The notes under the pieces: model-generated
Seen by the model: the letters and a program-made list of their open reading frames with translations, nothing else
The model's database searches: none
What the model was told of the DNA's origin: nothing
Assembly (NCBI RefSeq): GCF_003990355.1
Contig: NZ_CP034670.1
Coordinates: forward strand, 1,550,001-1,614,000
DNA: 64,000 bases
Reading direction: 5' to 3'
From: Eikenella corrodens
GTDB taxonomy: Bacteria > Pseudomonadota > Gammaproteobacteria > Burkholderiales > Neisseriaceae
Shown here: positions 58,194 through 64,000 of the stretch, in pieces
Layout: each line of letters starts with the position of its first letter
Position numbering within the stretch: the stretch's first letter is position 1
Translations under genes and position numbers: made by a program

Positions 58194-58529
58194 TTATTCC
58201 TTATTGCGCTGCTCGGCAACCATGTGCCGCACCAGCTGCAACACCACCTGCTGCGATGCCGCGCTCAATTCGCCAAACAGCAACTCAATAGGCAGCTTGC
58301 CGACAGATTGCCCGCCCGAGGCCGACAGGGTTTCGGCAGTAAGGAAAATCTTGGAAATCGGGCAACCCAAAGCCTGCGCCAAATGCTGAAGCAGAGCGGT
58401 ACTGTAGCCCTGATGCCCGCCCTCCAGGTTGGAAATAGTGCTTTTGGTGGTGTGCGCAAAATCGGCCAACTGCTCCTGAGTATAGCCTTTCTGCTTGCGC
58501 AATAAGCGAATCGCCGGTCCGATGTCCAT
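58194..58529 (-). CDS. XRE-family helix-turn-helix regulator
   Basis: The 111-residue product starts with a Cro/XRE helix-turn-helix: IRLLRKQKGYTQEQLADFAH and TTKSTISNLEGGHQGY. The C-terminal half is helical (IELLFGELSAASQQVVLQLV) and may mediate dimers. Its target is unknown. It is followed on its own strand by an uptake sequence and preceded by an AT-rich promoter region and a Correia element. It belongs to the stretch that separates gmhA from yraN and rsmI. Confidence 0.88.
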   Translation of the reverse strand: MDIGPAIRLLRKQKGYTQEQLADFAHTTKSTISNLEGGHQGYSTALLQHLAQALGCPISKIFLTAETLSASGGQSVGKLPIELLFGELSAASQQVVLQLVRHMVAEQRNKE

Positions 58530-58632
58530 AGCAGCGATTATGGCAAAACTGCATCACGCAAAAGTTCAATTTGATTAAATATATTTACATAAAAATATAT
58601 TTTTATTAAACTTTAAGCCTTTCTCGACCAAA

Positions 58633-58736
58633 TATAGTGGATTAACAAAAATCAGGACAAAGCGGCGAACCACAGATAGTACAAGTAGTACAGCAAGGCG
58701 AGGCAACGCCGTACTGGTTTTTGTTAATCCACTATA
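58633..58736. repeat. Correia-type repeat element (short form)
   Basis: Ends are TATAGTGGATTAACAAAAAT and TTTTTGTTAATCCACTATA. The inner part carries a few changes (GCGAACCACAGATAGTACAA). It separates the XRE gene from the divergent envelope-protein genes. Confidence 0.92.
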
Positions 58737-58792
58737 AAAGCCTCAATCAAATAACCATCATCATTCTCCACCTGATTTTTTGAAAACACATT

Positions 58793-59503
58793 ATGAATAA
58801 ATGGATTATCGGCATCATCATGATGGCCGCAGGCGCAAGTGCAGTAAAAACCGCCGATTATTTCCTGAACAAACCAACACCACAGGCCACCACAATACAA
58901 ACCACGGGCAGCACTCTGCCCCAAACAGCGGACACCGGCAGCAACAGCCTGCCCACCTCCGCCGAGAACACCCCACTCCCACCCAAACAAAACGCGGATA
59001 CAGACGAAATCCGCCAAGTGTTCGACACAGCCATCACCCACGCCAAAACAGCGCAATGCTCCGTAGAGCCGTTTGATGAAAACAACTTTCGCAACAACGT
59101 ATTCCTGATTAGCAACACCGGCGAAGACGATTTCGTCTTCCGCACCTACGGCGTGTTGTATCAAAGCGATCCCAAATGCGCCGACGGCTCGGGCACGGCC
59201 AAATATTCTTTAGCCGAAGCGGAAGTATCCAGCCAAGGCGGCGGCCACATCCGCGTGAGCAATCCCGACCTATTTGCCAAACCGAATAACACCGAAACCG
59301 GCAGCTTCGCCTTCAACGACCGCTTCATCCGCAAAGCCGACATTGATAGCAAAGGCGTCCTCACCATCGAATACAACGAATACGCCGAAACAGACGGCAA
59401 CTGCTGCACCAGCGAGCGTTGGGAAACCCACATCAACCCCAACACCATGACCCAGCTCGACAAACGCTTTTTAAGAAAGGAAAACCCCTATGCCGAAAAC
59501 TAA
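58793..59503 (+). CDS. Hypothetical membrane-anchored or exported protein
   Basis: The 236-residue product has an N-terminal hydrophobic segment (WIIGIIMMAAGASAVKTA), a Thr/Gln/Pro-rich linker (about residues 28-70) and a soluble domain. That domain has four cysteines (AQCSVEP, DPKCADGSG, DGNCCTSE) and a GVLTIEYNEYAETDGN segment. No family is recognised. It overlaps the next gene by 14 bases and heads a three-gene run of envelope proteins, which suggests a joint role. Confidence 0.7.
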   Translation: MNKWIIGIIMMAAGASAVKTADYFLNKPTPQATTIQTTGSTLPQTADTGSNSLPTSAENTPLPPKQNADTDEIRQVFDTAITHAKTAQCSVEPFDENNFRNNVFLISNTGEDDFVFRTYGVLYQSDPKCADGSGTAKYSLAEAEVSSQGGGHIRVSNPDLFAKPNNTETGSFAFNDRFIRKADIDSKGVLTIEYNEYAETDGNCCTSERWETHINPNTMTQLDKRFLRKENPYAEN

Positions 59504-59881
59504 ACTCCGCCCCGTCCTGCCCGCTCTCTTAACCACCGTCCTTCTCTCTGCCTGCGCCACCCCAAAAGCTGGACAGCCATCGGAGGCAGTCGCGCCGACG
59601 GCGTGGTACGCCTCTCCATAGAAGAAGGCGAAATGGAAAAAGCCACCTACAGCGAAGAGCAAGGCCGCCAGCTTGCCGCCCAACGCTGCCGCTCGTGGGG
59701 CTACGATTCCGCCGAAGCCTTCGGCGGCACCACATCCCAATGCGTGCGCTACGGCGGCGTCATCGTACCCTGCTCGCTCACCCGCTACACCCGCGAGTAC
59801 CAGTGCACCAGCAACGCCGCCAACCGCAACCCCCAACAAAACCAGCCCGACAGCGTGCAGGAACTGCGCCCTGTTAATTAA
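59490..59881 (+). pseudogene. YecR-like lipoprotein, frameshifted
   Basis: The first frame from 59490 codes a lipoprotein signal (LLTTVLLSACATPK) and stops at about 59622. In another frame the sequence goes on with SWTAIGGSRADGVVRLSIEE, QLAAQRCRSWGYDSAEAFGG and VPCSLTRYTREYQC, ending at 59881. Adding one A to the AAAA at 59564-59567 joins ACATPK to SWTAIGGSRADG, the usual order of YecR-like lipoproteins. So the gene has a single-base deletion in a short A-run. It could be a true null, a phase-variable site or a sequencing error. Confidence 0.75.
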
Positions 59882-59890
59882 GGAGACCGC

Positions 59891-60607
59891 ATGAAAAACG
59901 CACTCTACGCCCTAATCGGCCTACTCATCGGCGCGGCGGGCATGTTCGGCTATGGCTTCTACCGCAACCATATGGCACAGCCCGAGGCCGCCGCATCCGC
60001 TCCCGCCGTTGCGGAAGCATCTGAAGCCGCCGCCCCGCCGTCGGCTCAAACTACTGCCGGAAACAGGCCGATTCCGGCGGCGTTTCAGGGCGTTTGGATG
60101 GGCAACCAATTGCAGTCCACTTGGCAGGATAAATCAGATCCCTCCTACGCCGCTTCCTACTACTCCACCCCTGCCGGCGCACAGGCTTATTGTAATAATT
60201 CGGAAAACACAGGAATAGGGGCAAGTACCGATTATTCTGTAGACCCACTGGATAGCGGCGAGGATGCATGGCTAACCATTACCCCTAACGGCATAGAAAA
60301 ATCCATGTTGGAAACCTCAGTAAATATCCGAAACCTGCACTACACCGTTTACACTCCGAATCACATCGCCGGTACGGCAGAATATGTCATCTACGACTTT
60401 TCTTGCCGCAAAGAAGTAGAAGGCAGTTTTGATACCACCTGCGAAAACAAGCACGACAGCTTCGAACTCAGGCTGGAAGGCGACACCTTATACATCACCA
60501 ACGGCTACGACTATATCGATGACACCACAGGCAAACGCATGATAGGCACTAACACCGGCCGCTTCGTCCGCCACCCCTGCCCGCCCAAGCCTGACCAGAA
60601 CACATAA
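59891..60607 (+). CDS. Hypothetical exported or membrane-anchored protein
   Basis: The 238-residue product begins with one hydrophobic span (ALYALIGLLIGAAGMFGYGF). An Ala/Pro-rich linker (about residues 30-60) follows, then a soluble domain starting IPAAFQGVWMGNQLQSTWQD. Cysteines at YCNNSEN, FSCRKEVE and TTCENKHD suggest disulfides in the periplasm. The start has AAGGAGACCGC upstream. No family is recognised; FQGVWMG resembles the start of lipocalin-like small domains. It is the last of the three-gene envelope run, and a MITE-like element follows at once. Confidence 0.7.
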   Translation: MKNALYALIGLLIGAAGMFGYGFYRNHMAQPEAAASAPAVAEASEAAAPPSAQTTAGNRPIPAAFQGVWMGNQLQSTWQDKSDPSYAASYYSTPAGAQAYCNNSENTGIGASTDYSVDPLDSGEDAWLTITPNGIEKSMLETSVNIRNLHYTVYTPNHIAGTAEYVIYDFSCRKEVEGSFDTTCENKHDSFELRLEGDTLYITNGYDYIDDTTGKRMIGTNTGRFVRHPCPPKPDQNT

Positions 60608-60613
60608 ACAAAG

Positions 60614-60820
60614 GTGTAGGAAATCGTTGCGTTGTTTACACTTTTTCTGAAGCAGATGGCTTTTGTTTTTGCTTAAATGATTTTTAAGCATCTATCCGCC
60701 ATTATCAAGAACAGAGCGGGTTTCCCGTGTCTATCGACATTCTTGACAATGCCAGATAGATGCTCAACCAGGTCTTCAAGCAAAAGCCGAAAGTGTAAAC
60801 AACGCTGTCGATTTCTACAC
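60614..60820. mobile_element. Inverted-repeat element (MITE-like), intact copy
   Basis: The left end GTGTAGGAAATCGTTGCGTT then GTTTACACTTT pairs with the right end AAAGTGTAAACAACGC then TGTCGATTTCTACAC, an imperfect terminal inverted repeat of about 30 bases. The 207-base element codes no protein. A second copy at 26730-27035 carries an inserted Correia element, and a solo end lies at 51338-51369. A mobile non-autonomous element is inferred; no matching transposase is in the window. Confidence 0.75.
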
Positions 60821-60866
60821 AAAAGGCTACCTGAAAATTCCAACCGCTTTTCAGGTAGCCTTTTCC
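60821..60866. terminator. Inverted uptake-sequence pair behind yraN
   Basis: AAAAGGCTACCTGAAAA faces TTTTCAGGTAGCCTTTT just behind the yraN stop and next to the MITE-like element. It can serve the convergent transcripts on both strands. Confidence 0.55.
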
Positions 60867-60887
60867 CTTACCGCTGCTTCTGCCGCC

Positions 60888-61235
60888 TCAATACCCGCCG
60901 ATATCCTTCACCCACTGCGGCGGCTGATCGCCTTCAATCAGGATGGCATCGAGACGGCAAGGTTGATTCGGCGCGTTTTGCTGAAGCCAGGTTTCGGCGC
61001 TGCGGCTGAGTTTGGCCAGTTTGGCCGGGGTGATGCTCGCTGCCGCGCCGCCGAATCTTTGGCTGCGCCGCTGCCGCACTTCCACAAACAAATACACCCC
61101 GCCCTGTTCGGCGATGATATCGATTTCGCCATAGCGGCAATGCCAGTTGCGCGCCAGGATGCGGCAGCCTTGTTTTTTCAGGTAGCCTGCGGCGGTATCT
61201 TCGGCAGCTTGGCCGGCAGCGTGGTTGAGGCGCAT
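60888..61235 (-). CDS. yraN: YraN-family putative endonuclease (UPF0102)
   Basis: The 115-residue protein starts MRLNHAAGQAAEDTAAGYLK and has the nuclease-like core NWHCRYGEIDIIAEQ then YLFVEVRQRR. The E-x-D and E-V-R residues correspond to the Holliday-junction-resolvase-like fold; the usual EVK is EVR here. Function is not established. It is divergent from rsmI, with which it is linked in many proteobacteria. The partner genes gmhA/diaA and dolP lie 3 kb away beyond an inserted stretch. Confidence 0.92.
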   Translation of the reverse strand: MRLNHAAGQAAEDTAAGYLKKQGCRILARNWHCRYGEIDIIAEQGGVYLFVEVRQRRSQRFGGAAASITPAKLAKLSRSAETWLQQNAPNQPCRLDAILIEGDQPPQWVKDIGGY

Positions 61236-61361
61236 GGTTTTCCTTTCGTGCGATAGCGCAAATCAGCCCCGCTTCCGCCACGGCCTACCTCGCCTTGTAT
61301 CGGAAGCGAATTTAATTTGCTATAGTTTGCGGCGTTTCAAACGCAATCATACCCGAAGAGA

Positions 61362-62243
61362 ATGTGGCAAAAAATATTGGATAAGGCGGCTGCGCAGATT
61401 GAGCCGCAAACGCTGTATGTGGTGGCAACGCCCATCGGCAACCTGGCCGACATCACGCTGCGTGCACTGGCGGTGTTGCAACGGGCAGACTTGGTGTGTG
61501 CGGAAGACACGCGCGTGAGCCAGCAGCTGCTCTCGGTCTACGGCATCCGCGCCAAGCTCGTGAGCGTGCGCGAACACAACGAACGGCAAATGACCGACAC
61601 CATCACCGCCGCGCTCGCCGCCGGGCAGGTGGTGGCGCAGATATCGGATGCGGGCACGCCGGCAGTGTGCGACCCCGGCGCGCGGCTGGCCTCAGGCGTG
61701 CGGGCAGCGGGCTTCAAAGTGGTGCCGGTGGCCGGGGCCAGCGCGGTGATGGCGGCTTTGAGCGTGGCCGGGGTAACGCAGTCGGATTTTTATTTTGCCG
61801 GCTTCCTGCCGCCCAAGGCGGGCGAACGGGCGCAATGGTTTGAGCGCTGGCGCGAAGTGCCCTATGCCGTGGCGATGTTTGAAACGCCGCACCGCATCGA
61901 GGCGGCTCTCGCCCAAATGGCCGAAATCCTGCCCAACCGGCATTTGGTGCTGGCACGCGAAATCAGCAAAACGTTTGAAACCTTCATCAGCGGCAGCGTG
62001 GCCGACGTGCTGGCTGCCGTGCGTGCCGATGCCAACCAAACGCGCGGCGAGATGGTGCTGGTGCTGCACCCCCCCGAAGCCGCCGCGGCCAACGAACTGA
62101 ACGACCAGACGCGGCACATCATGAGCCTGCTCGCCGCCGAACTGCCGCCGAAAAAAGCCGCCGCACTGGCTGCGGAAATCAGCGGGGCAAACAAGAAAGC
62201 GCTGTATGAATGGGCGGTGGCGCAGAAGCAAGAGGGAGCATAA
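61362..62243 (+). CDS. rsmI: 16S rRNA (cytidine(1402)-2'-O)-methyltransferase
   Basis: RsmI methylates the ribose of C1402 in the decoding centre of 16S rRNA, using SAM. The 293-residue product has YVVATPIGNLADITLRALAV, CAEDTRVSQQLL, SDAGTPAVCDPGARL and the SAM-binding VPVAGASAVMAALSVAG, then FAGFLPPKAGER and ETPHRIEAAL, all typical. The ATG at 61362 has GAAGAGA upstream. It is divergent from yraN and followed by rdgB in convergent orientation. Confidence 0.96.
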   Translation: MWQKILDKAAAQIEPQTLYVVATPIGNLADITLRALAVLQRADLVCAEDTRVSQQLLSVYGIRAKLVSVREHNERQMTDTITAALAAGQVVAQISDAGTPAVCDPGARLASGVRAAGFKVVPVAGASAVMAALSVAGVTQSDFYFAGFLPPKAGERAQWFERWREVPYAVAMFETPHRIEAALAQMAEILPNRHLVLAREISKTFETFISGSVADVLAAVRADANQTRGEMVLVLHPPEAAAANELNDQTRHIMSLLAAELPPKKAAALAAEISGANKKALYEWAVAQKQEGA

Positions 62244-62376
62244 GAGCAGCCTGCTTAAACGGGTATGGAAATCAACGGAAGCCGTCTGCAGCAAAAGGCC
62301 GCTGCGTTGCCCCGAATTGCCATACTGCCTATGCCGTTCTGCAGTCTGCCTTGTTTCATCTCCATTCTAACCGGCG

Positions 62377-62979
62377 TTAATCGGCCAAATCCAAAACCAA
62401 AATCTTCTCCAGCAACTGCCGCAGAGCCTGGGCGCGGTGGCTGAGCTGGTTTTTGGTGTCGGGGTCAAGCTGGGCGGCGGTTTTCTGCAATTCAGGCAGG
62501 TAGAAATGCGGGTCGTAACCAAAGCCGTTGCTTCCGGCCGCCTGCTCCTGCCATTGCCCGTGCCATACACCTTCGGCAATCAGCGGTTGTGGGTCATCCG
62601 CGTGGCGCACCAAAACCAGCACGCAAACGTAATACACGGCACGGTCGGCCTGCGCGGCCAAATCGGCGCTCAGTTTGGCGTTGTTGGCCGCATCGGAGCG
62701 CGGTTCTGCTCCGGCATAGCGTGCGGAGAGCACGCCCGGCGCGCCGTTTAGGGCGGGGGCGCAAATGCCGCTGTCGTCGGCCAGCGCAGGCAGGCCGCTG
62801 TGCCGGCTGGCATGCCGTGCCTTGGCCAGCGCGTTTTCCACAAAACTCACATGCGGCTCCGGGCATTCGGGCACGGCAAAATCCGACTGCGGCCGAACCC
62901 GCCAGCCGAGCTCGGCAAACAGGGCGTTGAATTCACGCAGTTTTCCAGCGTTGCCGCTGGCCAATACCAATTCTTTCAC
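62377..62979 (-). CDS. rdgB: XTP/dITP pyrophosphatase (RdgB/HAM1)
   Basis: This enzyme removes deaminated purine nucleotides (dITP, XTP) from the pool. The 200-residue product has ELVLASGNAGKLREFNALF, SFVENALAKARHASRHSGLP, ALADDSGICAPALNGAPGVL and GSNGFGYDPHFYLPE, all family motifs. The start is a GTG at 62979 that overlaps the TGA of the upstream gene (GTGA), so translation is coupled. The length is typical. Confidence 0.95.
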   Translation of the reverse strand: MKELVLASGNAGKLREFNALFAELGWRVRPQSDFAVPECPEPHVSFVENALAKARHASRHSGLPALADDSGICAPALNGAPGVLSARYAGAEPRSDAANNAKLSADLAAQADRAVYYVCVLVLVRHADDPQPLIAEGVWHGQWQEQAAGSNGFGYDPHFYLPELQKTAAQLDPDTKNQLSHRAQALRQLLEKILVLDLAD

Positions 62980-63248
62980 GACGCCTCCTTGTCTGCCGTC
63001 TGATCTTCGCTTTCCGGCTGCTGCAAAGCAGCCTGTTGCATCTGTTGGGCGGCAATCAGCTGTTTTTCGCGCAAAAACTTAGCCAGCGAAGCCATCTGCC
63101 CGGCCACACACAAGAAGGCAGCCAAAAAGCAAGCGATGGCGGCGGCGGTGTGTTTTAGAATAAACAACACATTGCCTGCCAGCAGCAGCAGGATAAATAA
63201 AATGGTAAACAGCGCGGTAAGTTTCAGGTAGCGTCTGGTTTTATTCAT
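62976..63248 (-). CDS. Hypothetical two-span membrane protein
   Basis: The 90-residue product has two hydrophobic spans (LTALFTILFILLLLAGNVLF and AAAIACFLAAFLCVAGQMA) and a hydrophilic Gln/Glu-rich tail. Its stop codon overlaps the rdgB start, so both belong to one transcript. No family is recognised. A promoter would lie in the 100-bp gap toward the Correia element at 63354. Confidence 0.7.
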   Translation of the reverse strand: MNKTRRYLKLTALFTILFILLLLAGNVLFILKHTAAAIACFLAAFLCVAGQMASLAKFLREKQLIAAQQMQQAALQQPESEDQTADKEAS

Positions 63249-63353
63249 GGCGATATGCGGAAAGAAAAGGAATTTGCTTGGAATAGGCTGATATTAAATC
63301 TATTTTGAGGTGATAACTGCTGGAAACGCCAAATCGGGCTATTTATCCCGAAA

Positions 63354-63457
63354 TATAGTGAATTAACAAAAATCAGGACAAGGCGACGAGCCGCAGACAG
63401 TACACACGTTACGGCAAGGCGAGACAACGCTGTACTGGTTTAAATTTAATTCACTAA
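63354..63457. repeat. Correia-type repeat with damaged right end
   Basis: The left end is TATAGTGAATTAACAAAAAT. The right end TTTAAATTTAATTCACTAAT has lost the last TATA. The remaining 63458-63904 stretch holds uptake sequences, a degenerate repeat (about 63505-63590), another Correia element and a terminator, but no gene. Confidence 0.88.
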
Positions 63458-63727
63458 TACATTTTCAGGTAGCCTCAAACACCGACCGCTTCTATAACCC
63501 ATCCAAATAAGGATGAGGCAAGGTGGAGATCTGGGCAAGACGAGTCCGCGCCGCAGCATTCTCCTTTAATTCATCATAAGCCGCCCCTGCCCTAATTCAG
63601 TTTCATAGAACCCGTATTTTCAGGTAGCCCGGGGGCAGCCTAAAAGCCTCTCTATATTGCGGGACGGCGAACTAAGGCTACCTGAAAATACTGGCATGGC
63701 AAGCAGTTGATTGCATACATCACCTTC

Positions 63728-63831
63728 TATAGTGAATTAACAAAAACCAGTACAGCGTTGGCTCGCCTTGCCGTAACGTGTGTACTGTCTGCGGCTCGCC
63801 GCCTTGTCCTGATTTTTGTTAATCCACTATA
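63728..63831. repeat. Correia-type repeat element (short form)
   Basis: Ends are TATAGTGAATTAACAAAAAC and TTTTTGTTAATCCACTATA with the standard inner blocks. Confidence 0.92.
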
Positions 63832-63857
63832 AACAAACCAGATACCGACAGCCAACA

Positions 63858-63893
63858 CAAAAGCAGCCTTAATCTGCATTAAAGGCTGCTTTC
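63858..63893 (-). terminator. Intrinsic terminator of the edge gene
   Basis: AAAAGCAGCCTT and AAGGCTGCTTT pair around a 12-base loop, 12 bp behind the stop of the partial gene. On the minus strand the stem ends in CTTTTGTG. Confidence 0.8.
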
Positions 63894-63904
63894 TCATTGC
63901 GTGA

Positions 63905-64000
63905 TCAGCGCAGTTCGTTATACAGGCGGCTTAACCAGGTTTGCGCGTCTGCGCCTTGGTAGGGGCTGCCGTCTTTGTTTGCCAACACCAGTTGGCTGGC
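63905..64000 (-). CDS. C-terminal end of an unknown protein (runs off the window)
   Basis: The last 31 codons on the minus strand read SQLVLANKDGSPYQGADAQT and WLSRLYNELR before a TGA, followed by a good terminator. The fragment is too short to name the protein. The coding look and the terminator support a real gene. Confidence 0.6.
   Translation of the reverse strand, partial: ASQLVLANKDGSPYQGADAQTWLSRLYNELR

Noticed and set aside
63245..63427. A 60-residue frame over a Correia element
   Set aside because: It is mostly element sequence and has no independent gene in front of it.

Overview
The window looks like a chromosomal piece of an Eikenella species (Neisseriaceae). The main clue is the DNA uptake sequence. 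The 12-mer AGGCTACCTGAA, the Eikenella dialect of the neisserial DUS, occurs in nearly every intergenic gap, often as inverted pairs behind genes. Short Correia-type elements and neisserial gene neighbourhoods (mreB-mreC-mreD-mrdA-rodA, gatC/gatA/gatB, lepA-lepB, rsmI/yraN/gmhA/dolP) agree with this. All functional calls come from reading the sequence and from remembered family motifs; no database search was run.

Layout. 1-6.5 kb: 3' end of a PfkB sugar kinase, lepB, two small membrane proteins, lepA, menA and a DUF1304 protein. 6.5-17 kb: a duplicated repeat block, a large TonB-dependent receptor with a Fur-like site, lipoproteins (one GH16-like, one patatin-like), an AraC regulator divergent from an AhpD-like gene, a periplasmic rhodanese and an EamA transporter. 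17-26.6 kb: an RpfE-like protein, a lipoprotein, an SDR and a run of small membrane/redox genes (DCC thiol oxidoreductase, DUF2269, DoxX-like) marked by Kingella-type uptake sequences, ending with an autoregulated GbsR-like repressor. 26.7-27.0 kb: a Correia element nested inside an inverted-repeat element. 27.3-33 kb: a complete rRNA operon on the minus strand (16S, tRNA-Ile, tRNA-Ala, 23S, 5S) with promoter, boxA sites and terminator; the 23S gene carries a stem-loop insertion in the helix 45 region. 33-42.2 kb: fhs, marC-like, isochorismatase-like, then the rod-shape cluster rodA-mrdA-mreD-mreC-mreB. 42.4-51.3 kb: gatC, gatA and gatB, spread apart by a pilin-like protein, a frameshifted cold-shock/Excalibur gene, a SUKH-type protein, a NERD-helicase and membrane proteins. 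51.3-55.4 kb: SemiSWEET, small exported proteins, RDD protein, lptE and holA, with many Correia elements. 55.7-64 kb: DUF1737 protein, gmhA-dolP operon, XRE regulator, three envelope genes (one frameshifted), yraN, rsmI and rdgB.

How it works together: much of the window is envelope biology: peptidoglycan elongation (mreBCD, mrdA, rodA), outer membrane assembly (lptE, dolP), protein export (lepB) and metal/haem-type uptake (TonB receptor). Translation-related genes (lepA, rRNA operon, gatCAB, rsmI) are the second theme. The most unusual features are mobile or transferred DNA: uptake sequences of other Neisseriaceae inside gatA, gatB and the TonB receptor, Correia elements that truncate genes and supply new C-terminal codons, the nested repeat, and the 23S intervening-sequence-like insertion. 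No CRISPR array, prophage or transposase gene was seen.
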